Numbered from the stretch's first letter, positions 1 to 6,541 are shown. The stretch: DNA of 13,560 bases from an uncultured Collinsella sp. (GCA_934654795.1 CAKUGT010000032.1:1-13560); one strand, 5' to 3'. Notes: generated by a model from the sequence alone, not told the origin. Made by a program: numbers and translations.

Positions 1-86
1 GATTGAGTTCGAATTCATTAGCTGGGAGCTAATGCTGCGATAAACGGTCGCGCAAGCGCGCCTTCCGCGGCAGCCCGCGGGAAACA
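1..86. other. Gene-free left edge with three short hairpins
   Basis: No credible coding sequence is seen here. There are three compact palindromes in a row: an 8-bp stem CATTAGCT/AGCTAATG around a GGG loop (16-34), a GC-only palindrome near 49-60, and CCGCGG repeated around a CAGC loop (about 66-81). They lie just downstream of the minus-strand membrane protein gene that ends at 87, so one or more could help end its transcript. None has a convincing U-tract on either strand, so no terminator is called. Confidence 0.35.
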
Positions 87-425
87 CTACCCCACCGTAA
101 CGGGCTCTCCGGTAAAGGCACTAATCATTAGCAGAACAAAGAACGCCAGATAGCTAATGCTCAATAGATAGGCGATGACCAAAAAGACAACCCATCCCAC
201 ATTGGTTTTGCCGTCGGCACGACGTTGCTCGCGGGAGCGGTAGAGCCAGATTGTCACGCCAATGGCGACAATCAGCAGCACGAGTGCCGCTGCGGCTAGT
301 CCAGCAAGCGCAAACATCACGCCTATGCTCACAGCAATAACCGGGAGCAACAATAAGCCACACCCGCATCCACCCGGACTATATACGGCAGACTGTCGGC
401 GTCGTCTCATCGCCACCCCCATCAT
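87..425 (-). CDS. Small hypothetical membrane protein, two hydrophobic segments
   Basis: The 112-residue product is not recognised as a named family. After a basic N-terminus (RRRR near residues 7-10) and a Gly/Cys-rich patch (GGCGCG, about 18-23) there is a long hydrophobic stretch at about 24-62, long enough for one or two membrane spans. A basic cytoplasmic-type loop (YRSREQRRADGK) follows, then a second hydrophobic segment at about 76-105. This suggests a small inner-membrane protein with its basic parts inside. Two nearby ATGs compete for the start: 423-425, used here, and 408-410, which gives MRRRR and has a G-rich stretch just upstream that could act as a ribosome binding site. The gene follows higA by about 10 bases on the same strand, so it may be co-transcribed with the toxin-antitoxin pair. 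That does not establish a functional link. Confidence 0.6.
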   Translation of the reverse strand: MMGVAMRRRRQSAVYSPGGCGCGLLLLPVIAVSIGVMFALAGLAAAALVLLIVAIGVTIWLYRSREQRRADGKTNVGWVVFLVIAYLLSISYLAFFVLLMISAFTGEPVTVG

Positions 426-434
426 CTTTGAGCA

Positions 435-776
435 CTACAGTGCGATGGCCTGCTGAACAGGAACGATCTTATCGAGTTCCGGTTCAATCCGCCTTTTCTC
501 GGCCTCAAGGTCAAACGCCACCTGAGCGCGCAGCCAATAACCATCCGTCAGGCCAAAATAACGGCAAAGACGGAGGTCGGTGTCGGCCGTCACGCGACGT
601 TTTCCCAAGATAATCTGCCCGATACGCTGAGCCGGAATCCCGGTCTCCTTAGCAAGGCGATATTGAGAAATGCCCATGGGAACAAGAAACTCCTCTTTGA
701 GAAGCTCACCAGGAGTCACCGGCGACAACAAATCGGCCGAAGTCTCATCACTTGTGATAATCGACGATTTCGACAT
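435..776 (-). CDS. higA: HigA-type antitoxin, XRE-family DNA-binding protein
   Basis: This is the antitoxin of a type II toxin-antitoxin pair. In the HigA family the protein neutralises the HigB RNase and represses its own operon. The 113-residue product has the usual layout: a short N-terminal arm with TPGELLKEEFL (about 22-32), then a helix-turn-helix covering about residues 35-65 (SQYRLAKETGIPAQRIGQII), then a charged helical tail. LGKRRVTADTDLRLCRYFG after the recognition helix is typical of HigA proteins. The frame is open further upstream to 851, but the ATG at 774-776 is preferred: it starts at the normal N-terminus and has AGGAG about 10 bases upstream. Its first 29 bases overlap the end of higB, so the two are probably translationally coupled. 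The toxin-first gene order is typical of hig loci. Confidence 0.85.
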   Translation of the reverse strand: MSKSSIITSDETSADLLSPVTPGELLKEEFLVPMGISQYRLAKETGIPAQRIGQIILGKRRVTADTDLRLCRYFGLTDGYWLRAQVAFDLEAEKRRIEPELDKIVPVQQAIAL

Positions 777-1029
777 TCCAAGCCATCTCCTGTCTCCACT
801 CAAAGCAGACCCGATAGCGCTCGTTAACACGGATGCTATATTGACCGGCACGATCGCCCTTCAAAGCTTCCAGGCGGTTGCCCGGTGGAACGCGAAGATC
901 ATCAAGCGAAGCACAAACCTGCAGTTGGCGAATCTTCCTCAACGCAACACGCTCAAAGGGCACGAACCTCCTGACCCGCACACCCATGGCAAAGCGTTCG
1001 GTATCCTCATCTTTATACGATGCAATCAT
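748..1029 (-). CDS. higB: HigB-type toxin (RelE superfamily mRNA interferase)
   Basis: The 93-residue product matches the HigB/RelE-like toxin pattern, a ribosome-dependent mRNA endonuclease by family knowledge. Visible landmarks are LRKIRQLQVCASLDDLRVPPGNR in the first half, then RLEALKGDRAGQYSIRVN and YRVCFEW, the beta strands with the basic residues expected to contact mRNA, and the closing VEIVDYHK motif common in this family. Length is normal and no frame damage is seen, so the toxin is probably intact. The ATG at 1027-1029 has an AAGG-containing site 7 bases upstream. It is the first gene of the higB-higA unit and is preceded by an AT-rich promoter region with inverted repeats, unlike the GC-rich surroundings, which fits acquisition of the pair by transfer. 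Confidence 0.87.
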   Translation of the reverse strand: MIASYKDEDTERFAMGVRVRRFVPFERVALRKIRQLQVCASLDDLRVPPGNRLEALKGDRAGQYSIRVNERYRVCFEWRQEMAWNVEIVDYHK

Positions 1030-1040
1030 AGTATCGCCTT

Positions 1041-1053
1041 ACGTTAGTAACGT
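1041..1053. promoter_or_regulatory. 13-bp perfect palindrome in the higBA leader
   Basis: The sequence ACGTTAGTAACGT is a perfect palindrome with a single central base, lying 12 bases upstream of the higB start codon and downstream of the predicted transcript start. Its position suits a binding site for the autoregulatory HigA antitoxin, but no HigA site for this organism is known to me, so the role is inferred. Confidence 0.4.
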
Positions 1054-1080
1054 CAAACGTTTCTATAGACTTACATCTCT

Positions 1081-1117
1081 ATTATATCGTACGTTTGTTC
1101 GTGTTTTCTAGAACAAA
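1081..1117 (-). promoter_or_regulatory. higBA promoter with inverted repeat in the -35 region
   Basis: On the minus strand a perfect -10 hexamer TATAAT lies at 1081-1086. The matching -35 region at 17-18 bp spacing is poor (AGAAAA or TAGAAA), suggesting a weak or regulated promoter. An inverted repeat TTTGTTC/GAACAAA (1094-1100 and 1111-1117, 10-base spacer) brackets that -35 position, so a bound dimer would block RNA polymerase. Autorepression by HigA is the likely logic. The region is much more AT-rich than its neighbours. Confidence 0.55.
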
Positions 1118-1131
1118 TAGTCCTTCACGCC

Positions 1132-2319
1132 TTAGTCAAGCAAAAGCAATCGTTTGTAGACATCGAGGCCCTTGAGTAGGATTTCCTCGTCGAAGAGCAT
1201 ACTATCGGTATGCAGAGCGCTTGTGGCATAGGCTGGACAGCCATCAGCGTCGATCGGGTTTTCTTGTCCCCCTGGCATACCCGTGCCCAGCAAGAAGAAC
1301 ACGCCCGGCAGATGGCGCTGATAGAACGCGAAATCCTCGGCAATGAGCAGCGGCTCGTCCACCAGTTGCAGCTCGGACAAGGCAGGCGCAATGTGGGCGA
1401 ACAGCTCGGGGTCGTTATCGACCGGCGGATAGCCCTCGGCAAAAACGAGATCGTACGTGCAGCCCGTTGCAGCGCATGCCTCATCGAGCACACGGCGTAC
1501 GCCTTCGCGTGCGCGGTCGAACATATCGTCCGTAAACACGCGCAAGCTGCCCGCAACATGGGCCTCCCCCGCCACCGCATTGCAGACGGTGCCGGCCTGC
1601 AGCAGGCCGAACTTACCAATGCAGGGTTCGTCGGCACCCAACTCGTCCATGAGCTCACGCTCGGAAACTAAGAACTTGGCCGCTGCCAGCGCCGCATCGT
1701 GCGATTCCTCGACTGGAACGCCGTAGGTCTTGGCGATATGGATACTCGTGCCATGGATATGAATGTGCATCTCGCTCGAACGCGCTAGCAGCGGACCGGG
1801 ACAGCTCGCCAACGTACCGGCAGGCAAATCGGGCCATACATGGAAGCCGAAGATGCGATCAACCCCAAAGCGTTCGAACACACCACTCTCGCATACCGTT
1901 TTGGCGCCGCCCGTTGTTTCCTCGGCCGGCTGGAACACAAAAAGCACGTTGCGCTTAATAACGCCCGGCTGCTCACGAATCGTACGGTCGACATAAGTTG
2001 CTGCCGCCAGTGCCATGGCCATGTGTCCATCGTGGCCGCAAGCGTGCATCTTGCCGGGATGCGTCGAGGCAAAGGCCGCTCCCGTTGCCTCCGCGATGGG
2101 CAGGGCGTCCATATCGGCGCGAATCGCCGTGGCATTCGTAGCGCCCACACCGGCATCGAAGAAGGCACAGACGCAGCTCGGGCAGGGATAGGTCACCTCG
2201 CAGGCAAGCAGAGCGAGCACGCCCTCGATATAGGCGATAGTTTGCTCAAGATCGAAGTCGAGCTCCGGAATGCGATGCAGGTCGCGACGATAACGACGGA
2301 GTTCTTGGAGCTCGATCAT
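1132..2319 (-). CDS. M20-family metal amidohydrolase, possible N-acetyldiaminopimelate deacetylase
   Basis: The 395-residue product is a two-metal M20D-type amidohydrolase. Candidate metal ligands are Cys94 and His96 in MHACGHDGH (91-99), Glu133/Glu134 in QPAEE (130-134), His160 in GFHVWPD and the late His of ALHTDSM. AEDFAFY in the C-terminal third is also typical. Family members remove acyl groups from amino acids; in the acetylase route to lysine such an enzyme (YkuR in Bacillus) deacetylates N-acetyl-LL-diaminopimelate. Divergent placement beside lysA-dapA-dapB-dapH favours that role, but aminoacylase or hippurate-type activity cannot be excluded. The dimerisation-domain loop is unusual: TSIHIAK replaces the usual GGHAA type, although a His is kept. 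The open frame extends to 2403, but the ATG at 2317-2319 is chosen because AAAGGA precedes it at proper spacing and MIELQELRRYRRDLHRIPEL is the usual N-terminus. Confidence 0.82.
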   Translation of the reverse strand: MIELQELRRYRRDLHRIPELDFDLEQTIAYIEGVLALLACEVTYPCPSCVCAFFDAGVGATNATAIRADMDALPIAEATGAAFASTHPGKMHACGHDGHMAMALAAATYVDRTIREQPGVIKRNVLFVFQPAEETTGGAKTVCESGVFERFGVDRIFGFHVWPDLPAGTLASCPGPLLARSSEMHIHIHGTSIHIAKTYGVPVEESHDAALAAAKFLVSERELMDELGADEPCIGKFGLLQAGTVCNAVAGEAHVAGSLRVFTDDMFDRAREGVRRVLDEACAATGCTYDLVFAEGYPPVDNDPELFAHIAPALSELQLVDEPLLIAEDFAFYQRHLPGVFFLLGTGMPGGQENPIDADGCPAYATSALHTDSMLFDEEILLKGLDVYKRLLLLD

Positions 2320-2411
2320 GGGGATTCCTTTCATGAGACGACTCGGTTGACACCTATTGTGACGCAGGATTGTGGCACCCTTGTTTCTAGCATGATGCTG
2401 CATTTTTAAAC

Positions 2412-2440
2412 GTTATATACGAATACTCTTGTTTGGTAAA
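2412..2440 (-). promoter_or_regulatory. Candidate promoter of the M20 amidohydrolase gene
   Basis: On the minus strand TTTACC (2435-2440) and TATAAC (2412-2417) are separated by 17 bases, a fair match to -35 and -10 consensus (4/6 and 5/6). Transcription would begin near 2405 and leave a leader of about 85 bases before the ATG at 2319. The -35 overlaps one arm of the inverted repeat GGTAAAG/CTTTACC (2435-2441 and 2458-2464) shared with the divergent lysine operon. Confidence 0.45.
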
Positions 2441-2457
2441 GTGCAACGTGGTAGGGT
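2430..2457 (+). promoter_or_regulatory. Weak candidate promoter for the riboswitch-lysA operon
   Basis: TTGTTT (2430-2435) and TAGGGT (2452-2457) are 16 bases apart and would start transcription near 2463-2465, just before the first paired base of the lysine riboswitch. The match to consensus is modest. Position is the main argument: the aptamer must be transcribed from somewhere very close upstream. Confidence 0.3.
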
Positions 2458-2464
2458 CTTTACC

Positions 2465-2630
2465 ACTTGATAGAGGCGCGGGCACGAAGAGCCGCGGGCG
2501 AGTCGGCAGACTTTGACCCTGCGGGGAGGCGAAACCCGCCGAACTGGGCATTTCGGGCACGAACAGCCTGGTGGGCCTGTGGGAAACACCCGCAGGACTG
2601 TCTGCAGCAATGCGGGAGCGCTATCCGGAC
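2465..2630 (+). ncRNA. Lysine riboswitch (L-box) aptamer
   Basis: This leader carries the conserved core of the lysine riboswitch, which binds free lysine and turns down lysine biosynthesis. P1 pairs GATAG (2469-2473) with CTATC (2621-2625). The 5' strand continues with AGAGGCGCG and GAAGAG, and GGGGAGGCG...CGCCGAAC closes the P2 side. P3 is ACTGGGC (2543-2549) with GCCTGGT (2566-2572). P4 is CCTGTGGG (2576-2583) with CCCGCAGG (2589-2596). P5 is CTGCA/TGCGG around a GCAA tetraloop (about 2602-2615). GGACTGTC and GGGAGCGCTATC at the 3' side match the well-known Bacillus lysC leader in order and spacing. It lies directly upstream of the lysA-dapA frame, the expected target. Confidence 0.92.
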
Positions 2631-2696
2631 ATTGGGTCCACGTTATGCGGATTCGATGCGCAGGTAGCGCCGTCTGGATAGCGAGGTTTACGGGAC
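2619..2696 (+). promoter_or_regulatory. Riboswitch expression platform and lysA ribosome binding site
   Basis: The 3' strand of aptamer helix P1 can instead pair downstream: 2619-2630 (CGCTATCCGGAC) with 2672-2683 (GTCTGGATAGCG), 12 bp with one G-U. The two pairings are mutually exclusive, as expected of a switch. The alternative helix ends at the GAGG (2683-2686) that is the only ribosome-binding-like sequence before the ATG at 2697, spacing 10 bases. No hairpin with a U-tract is present between aptamer and gene, so control of translation is more likely than a transcription terminator. How lysine binding would hide the start site is not obvious from the sequence. Confidence 0.55.
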
Positions 2697-5006
2697 ATGT
2701 CATTGACTCCCAACGAGGCATATGCGGCCAAGCGGCCGTTTGTGGACAAGGAGACGCTCGAGCATATCGTCGAGCAGTTCCCTACGCCGTTTCATCTATA
2801 CGACGAGGCGGGCATCCGCCGCAACATGCAAGAAGTGCGCGATGCCTTTGCATGGAACCCGGGCTTTAAGGAATACTTTGCCGTCAAGGCCAACCCCAAC
2901 CCGGCGCTCATCTCCATTCTCAACGAATACGGCTGCGGCTGCGATTGCTCGAGCTATACCGAGCTCATGATCGCCCGCTCGCTGGGTATCACGGGACACG
3001 ACATCATGTTCTCGTCCAACGACACGCCGGCTGCCGACTTTGAGCTCGCCGACAAGCTGGGCGCCATCGTCAACTTTGACGACATCAGCCATATCGAGTT
3101 CTTTGAGCGTGTCGCGGGGCCCATCCCCAAGACAGTCAGTTGCCGCTTTAATCCGGGCGGCTTGTTCCAGCTCTCCAACGGCATCATGGACAACCCGGGC
3201 GACTCCAAGTACGGCATGACCACCGAGCAACTCTTCGAGGCCTTCCGCATGCTCAAGGCCAAGGGCGCCGAGGACTTTGGTATCCACGCATTCCTTGCCA
3301 GCAACACCGTCACCAACGACTACTACCCCAAGCTTGCGCGCATCCTCTTTGAGCTTGCCGCGCGCTTGGAGCGCGAGACGGGCGCTCATGTCGCCTTCAT
3401 TAACCTGTCCGGTGGCGTGGGCATCCCCTATCTGCCCGAGCAGCAGGCTAACGACATCCACGCCATCGGCGAGGGCGTACACGCAGCCTACGACGAGATT
3501 CTGGTTCCCGCCGGCATGGGCGATGTGGCGATCTGCACCGAGATGGGCCGCTTTATGATGGGCCCCTACGGATGCCTGGTCACCAAGGCCATCCACGAAA
3601 AGCAGATTTACAAGGACTATATCGGCGTCGACGCAAGCGCCGTCGATCTCATTCGCCCTGCCATGTATGGCGCCTACCACCACGTTACAGTGATGGGCCA
3701 GCCGGGTGGCCCCGACAAGTCAGCAGCTCCCGTCACGAACACGTACGACATCACGGGTAACCTGTGCGAAAACAACGACAAGTTCGCCATCGACCGTGAG
3801 CTGCCGCAGATCGACATGGGCGATCTGCTCGTGATCCACGACACCGGCGCGCATGGCTACTCCATGGGCTACAACTACAACGGGCGCCTGCGCTCTGCCG
3901 AGGTATTGCTGCGTCCCGACGGCTCGGCGGATCTTATCCGTCGTGCCGAGCGCCCGGGCGACTACTTCGCCACGCTCGACGTACTGCCGTGCGGACGCGA
4001 GTTGCTGGCCAAATCGCGCGCCGAAAGCGCCCGCCGTCGTGCTCAGGACGAGCGTCTGGCCGTCGCTGCCCAATGGAACAAACGCATCCAGATCGCAGAA
4101 GCGAAGGAGAAGAATATGGATGTCCGCAATCTCGAGGGCTCGATCGTCGCCCTCGTCACGCCGTTTAAAAAGGACGGCAGCGTCGACTTTGACGCGCTCG
4201 AGCGCCTTATTGATTTCCATCTGCAGAATGGCACCGACGCCATCCTCACCTTGGGTACCACCGGCGAAAGCGCCACGATGACCGATGACGAGGACAACTC
4301 CGTCGTTGCCGCCGTGGTCAAGCAGGTCGCAGGCCGTATCCCCGTCATCGCCGGCTCGGGCTCCAACTCCACGCAGACGATGCTCACCAAGTCGCTCACC
4401 TACCAGGGCTTGGGCGCCGATGGCCTGCTGCTCATCACCCCCTACTACAACAAGTCCAACGAAGAGGGTATCTACCAGCACTTTAAGACCGTGGCCGACG
4501 CCGTGGACATCCCCTGCATCCTGTACAACATTCCCGGTCGTTGCGGTTGCGGCATCAGCGAGCGCAATGTCGAGCGCCTGGCAGCACATCCCAACATCAT
4601 GGGCATCAAGGAGGCCTCGGGCAACGTCGCCTATGCCGCCAAGATCGCGCATCTGCTGTCCGACGACTTCCGCATGTACTCGGGCGAAGACGCGCTTACC
4701 GTGCCGCTCATGAGCCTGGGCGCCTCGGGCACCATCAGCGTGTGGGCCGACGTGCAGCCGCAACTCGTGCACGACATGTGCCGTGCCTACCTGGACGGTG
4801 ACGTGGAGCGCGCCCGCGAGATCCAGATTGCCGGTCAGCCGCTCATCAACGCCCTCTTTAGCGAGGTCAACCCCATCCCCGTTAAGGAAGCGCTCGCCCA
4901 GATGGGCATGATCGAGGCAAACTACCGCATGCCGCTGTGTCCCATGGCAGACGACACGCGCGCCGCACTCACCGATGCTCTGAAGGGAGCTGGTCTGCTT
5001 GATTAA
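2697..5006 (+). CDS. lysA-dapA: LysA-DapA fusion: diaminopimelate decarboxylase + 4-hydroxy-tetrahydrodipicolinate synthase
   Basis: One uninterrupted 769-codon frame joins the last and an early enzyme of lysine synthesis. Residues 1 to about 435 are a PLP-dependent fold-type III decarboxylase making lysine from meso-DAP: PLP lysine K64 in YFAVKANPNP, GIHAFLASNTVTNDYY (196-210), SGGVG (238-242), TEMGR (281-285), CENND (357-361) and GYNYNGRLR (391-399). Residues about 436-473 form a charged, probably helical stretch (RRRAQDERLAVAAQ). Residues 474-769 are a full DapA, joining pyruvate and aspartate semialdehyde: GTTGES, YNIPGR (Tyr610) and GIKEAS (Schiff-base Lys638). A ribosome binding site and ATG lie at the junction, so free DapA may also be made. 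The ATG start at 2697 follows the riboswitch; the TAA overlaps dapB. A recently lost lysA stop codon or a sequencing error are alternatives to a functional fusion. Confidence 0.88.
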   Translation: MSLTPNEAYAAKRPFVDKETLEHIVEQFPTPFHLYDEAGIRRNMQEVRDAFAWNPGFKEYFAVKANPNPALISILNEYGCGCDCSSYTELMIARSLGITGHDIMFSSNDTPAADFELADKLGAIVNFDDISHIEFFERVAGPIPKTVSCRFNPGGLFQLSNGIMDNPGDSKYGMTTEQLFEAFRMLKAKGAEDFGIHAFLASNTVTNDYYPKLARILFELAARLERETGAHVAFINLSGGVGIPYLPEQQANDIHAIGEGVHAAYDEILVPAGMGDVAICTEMGRFMMGPYGCLVTKAIHEKQIYKDYIGVDASAVDLIRPAMYGAYHHVTVMGQPGGPDKSAAPVTNTYDITGNLCENNDKFAIDRELPQIDMGDLLVIHDTGAHGYSMGYNYNGRLRSAEVLLRPDGSADLIRRAERPGDYFATLDVLPCGRELLAKSRAESARRRAQDERLAVAAQWNKRIQIAEAKEKNMDVRNLEGSIVALVTPFKKDGSVDFDALERLIDFHLQNGTDAILTLGTTGESATMTDDEDNSVVAAVVKQVAGRIPVIAGSGSNSTQTMLTKSLTYQGLGADGLLLITPYYNKSNEEGIYQHFKTVADAVDIPCILYNIPGRCGCGISERNVERLAAHPNIMGIKEASGNVAYAAKIAHLLSDDFRMYSGEDALTVPLMSLGASGTISVWADVQPQLVHDMCRAYLDGDVERAREIQIAGQPLINALFSEVNPIPVKEALAQMGMIEANYRMPLCPMADDTRAALTDALKGAGLLD
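4103..4118 (+). promoter_or_regulatory. Internal ribosome binding site and ATG for dapA inside the fused frame
   Basis: GAAGGAG (4103-4109) stands 6 bases before ATG (4116-4118), a better ribosome binding site than the one used at the start of the whole frame. The ATG is exactly where a normal DapA begins. It decides whether DapA is made only as a fusion or also as a separate protein. Confidence 0.7.
4116..5006 (+). CDS. dapA: DapA, internal start within the lysA-dapA frame
   Basis: Translation from the internal ATG would give a 296-residue DapA of normal family length. It is a class I aldolase TIM barrel that condenses pyruvate with aspartate-4-semialdehyde. Numbered from this ATG, the catalytic residues are present: Thr48/Thr49 in GTTGES, Tyr111 in TPYYNK, Tyr137 in YNIPGR with Arg142, and the Schiff-base Lys165 in GIKEASG. 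NPIPVKEAL near the C-terminus is also typical. The N-terminus MDVRNLEGSIVALVTPF is what a stand-alone DapA looks like, and nothing upstream is needed for the fold. The stop TAA (5004-5006) overlaps the TTG start of dapB by 8 bases, so translation of the two is probably coupled. Listed separately because both products are plausible. Confidence 0.75.
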   Translation: MDVRNLEGSIVALVTPFKKDGSVDFDALERLIDFHLQNGTDAILTLGTTGESATMTDDEDNSVVAAVVKQVAGRIPVIAGSGSNSTQTMLTKSLTYQGLGADGLLLITPYYNKSNEEGIYQHFKTVADAVDIPCILYNIPGRCGCGISERNVERLAAHPNIMGIKEASGNVAYAAKIAHLLSDDFRMYSGEDALTVPLMSLGASGTISVWADVQPQLVHDMCRAYLDGDVERAREIQIAGQPLINALFSEVNPIPVKEALAQMGMIEANYRMPLCPMADDTRAALTDALKGAGLLD

Positions 5007-5739
5007 GACCGTCATTATGGGAACGGGCCGCATGGGCTCGCTCATCCGCACCACCGCCGAGGGCATTGTCGATGCCGCCGGTCAGCCCGTCTTTGATATC
5101 GTCACCCAGATCGGCTTTAACCTGACCGAGCTCGAAAGCGCTCCGGCGGCTGACGTGATTATCGACTTCTCGAACGTCGTGACCTTTGACGCCGTTGTCG
5201 CCTATGTCGAGCGCACGGGCGCTGCACTGGTCTCGGGCACCACGGGATATACGCCCGAGCAGATGGACCGCCTGCGCGAGCTGGGCCAGAACGCCCGCGT
5301 CATGCATTCGGGCAACTACTCCATCGGCATCGCCGCCCTGCGTCACCTGGTGGCCCAGGCAACGCGCGAGCTGCCCGGCTTTGACTGCGAGATCGTCGAG
5401 ACACACCACAACCAAAAGGTCGACGCCCCCAGCGGCACGGCCAAGCTGCTGCTTGACGCCGTGGTCGAAGCCGAGCCTGAGGCCGGATACCATCCCGTCT
5501 ACGGCCGTGAGGGCATGTGCGGCGCCCGCGACCCCAAGGAGATCGGCATGCACTCGCTGCGCGGCGGTACCGTAGCCGGTGTGCACGAGGTGAGCTTCTT
5601 TGGACAGGACGAGGAGGTCACCCTCACGCACCGCGCCACGAGCCGCCAGATCTTCGTCAACGGCGCCCTGGCGGCCGCCCAGAAGCTCGTCGTCCGCGAC
5701 CCCGGCTTCTACACCTTCGACCAGGTCATGTTTGCCTAA
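4999..5739 (+). CDS. dapB: 4-hydroxy-tetrahydrodipicolinate reductase DapB
   Basis: The 246-residue product reduces the DapA product to tetrahydrodipicolinate with NAD(P)H. The N-terminal Rossmann fold shows VIMGTGRMG (5-13), IIDFSN (54-59) and SGTTGYT (79-85). The catalytic and substrate-binding block is ETHHNQKVDAPSGTA (134-148), with His136/His137 and Lys140. SLRGGTVAGVHEV and the C-terminal FVNGALAAAQ follow the family. The start is TTG at 4999-5001, preceded by AAGGGAGC at good spacing; it reads straight into the conserved nucleotide-binding strand, so a later start would remove essential sequence. It overlaps the end of the dapA frame by 8 bases. Length is slightly short of some proteobacterial enzymes but normal for Gram-positives. 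It is the second gene of the riboswitch-controlled operon. Confidence 0.95.
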   Translation: MIKTVIMGTGRMGSLIRTTAEGIVDAAGQPVFDIVTQIGFNLTELESAPAADVIIDFSNVVTFDAVVAYVERTGAALVSGTTGYTPEQMDRLRELGQNARVMHSGNYSIGIAALRHLVAQATRELPGFDCEIVETHHNQKVDAPSGTAKLLLDAVVEAEPEAGYHPVYGREGMCGARDPKEIGMHSLRGGTVAGVHEVSFFGQDEEVTLTHRATSRQIFVNGALAAAQKLVVRDPGFYTFDQVMFA

Positions 5740-5778
5740 CCAATCATTAACCAAGCCCACGTAAAGGAGAAACAGTAT

Positions 5779-6498
5779 ATGAGCAACGCAGCCGAGATGG
5801 ATGCACAGGAGATTATCAACTACATCGCCACCGCGCCCAAGAAGACGCCCGTCAAGCTGTATGTGCGCGAGAAGCCCGGCATGAAGGTTGCCTGGGGCGA
5901 TGCGCACGTCTATGGCGGTCGTCGTGGCAAGACCGTCTTTGGCGACTGGGATGAGCTCAAGACCATCCTCGACGCCAACGCCGACTCCATCGACTACTAC
6001 GACGTCGAGAACGATTGCCGCAATTCCGCCGTCCCCATGCTCGACCTTAAGGGCATCAACGCCCGCATCGAGCCGGGCGCGATTATCCGCGACCGCGTCG
6101 AGATCGGTGACCGCGCCGTCATCATGATGGGCGCCATCATCAACATCGGCTCTGTCATTGGCGAAGGTTCCATGATCGATATGGGCGCCGTGCTAGGCGG
6201 CCGCGCCACCGTGGGCAAGAACTGCCACATCGGTGCCGGCACCGTACTGGCGGGCGTCGTTGAGCCCGCGAGTGCCACGCCCGTCATCATCGAGGACGAT
6301 GTCATGATTGGCGCAAACGCCGTGGTCCTGGAGGGCGTGCGCGTGGGCAAGGGCGCCGTCGTAGCCGCCGGTGCCGTATGCGTCGAGGACGTCCCCGCCG
6401 GCGCCGTCGTGGCCGGCGTTCCCGCCCGCGTCATCAAGATGCGCGACGAAAAGACCGACAGCAAGACCGGTCTCGAAGAAGGTTTACGTCAACTTTAA
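5779..6498 (+). CDS. dapH: Tetrahydrodipicolinate N-acetyltransferase DapH
   Basis: The 239-residue product acetylates tetrahydrodipicolinate with acetyl-CoA, which commits the cell to the acetylase branch of DAP synthesis. An N-terminal DapH-specific domain (about 1-90, including [19 protein letters not shown]) precedes a left-handed beta-helix of hexapeptide repeats from about residue 95 to 215 ([36 protein letters not shown] and so on). The [22 protein letters not shown] segment is typical of DapH. A strong AAAGGAGA lies 8 bases before the ATG, 39 bases after dapB. It is the last gene of the operon: its TAA is followed immediately by a perfect hairpin. The presence of DapH rather than succinylase DapD argues that a deacetylase and an N-acetyl-DAP aminotransferase are needed; candidates for both lie in this window. 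Confidence 0.95.
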   Translation: MSNAAEMDAQEIINYIATAPKKTPVKLYVREKPGMKVAWGDAHVYGGRRGKTVFGDWDELKTILDANADSIDYYDVENDCRNSAVPMLDLKGINARIEPGAIIRDRVEIGDRAVIMMGAIINIGSVIGEGSMIDMGAVLGGRATVGKNCHIGAGTVLAGVVEPASATPVIIEDDVMIGANAVVLEGVRVGKGAVVAAGAVCVEDVPAGAVVAGVPARVIKMRDEKTDSKTGLEEGLRQL

Positions 6499-6530
6499 TA
6501 GTTACGGCGTTTTACCAAACGCCGTAACTA
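6499..6530. repeat. Perfect 14-bp hairpin directly after the dapH stop
   Basis: TAGTTACGGCGTTT (6499-6512) and AAACGCCGTAACTA (6517-6530) are exact complements around a 4-base loop TACC. It starts at the base after the dapH stop codon, so it would cap the 3' end of the operon mRNA. Neither side has a U-tract, so it is not a standard intrinsic terminator. It may protect the 3' end or belong to a larger structure with the following element. Confidence 0.6.
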
Positions 6531-6541
6531 CCCGACGCTGC

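Noticed and set aside
777..851. Upstream start extending HigA by 25 residues
   Set aside because: This part lies wholly within higB, has no suitable ribosome binding site and adds sequence not seen in HigA proteins.
2320..2403. Upstream ATG extending the M20 protein by 28 residues
   Set aside because: The extra residues are not family-like and a good ribosome binding site serves the ATG at 2317-2319.
3720..5066. Long minus-strand open frame (448 codons) opposite the dapA region
   Set aside because: It lies opposite well-conserved LysA/DapA/DapB coding sequence; its product is rich in Gly, Val, His and Asp without motifs. Such shadows are expected in GC-rich codon-biased DNA.
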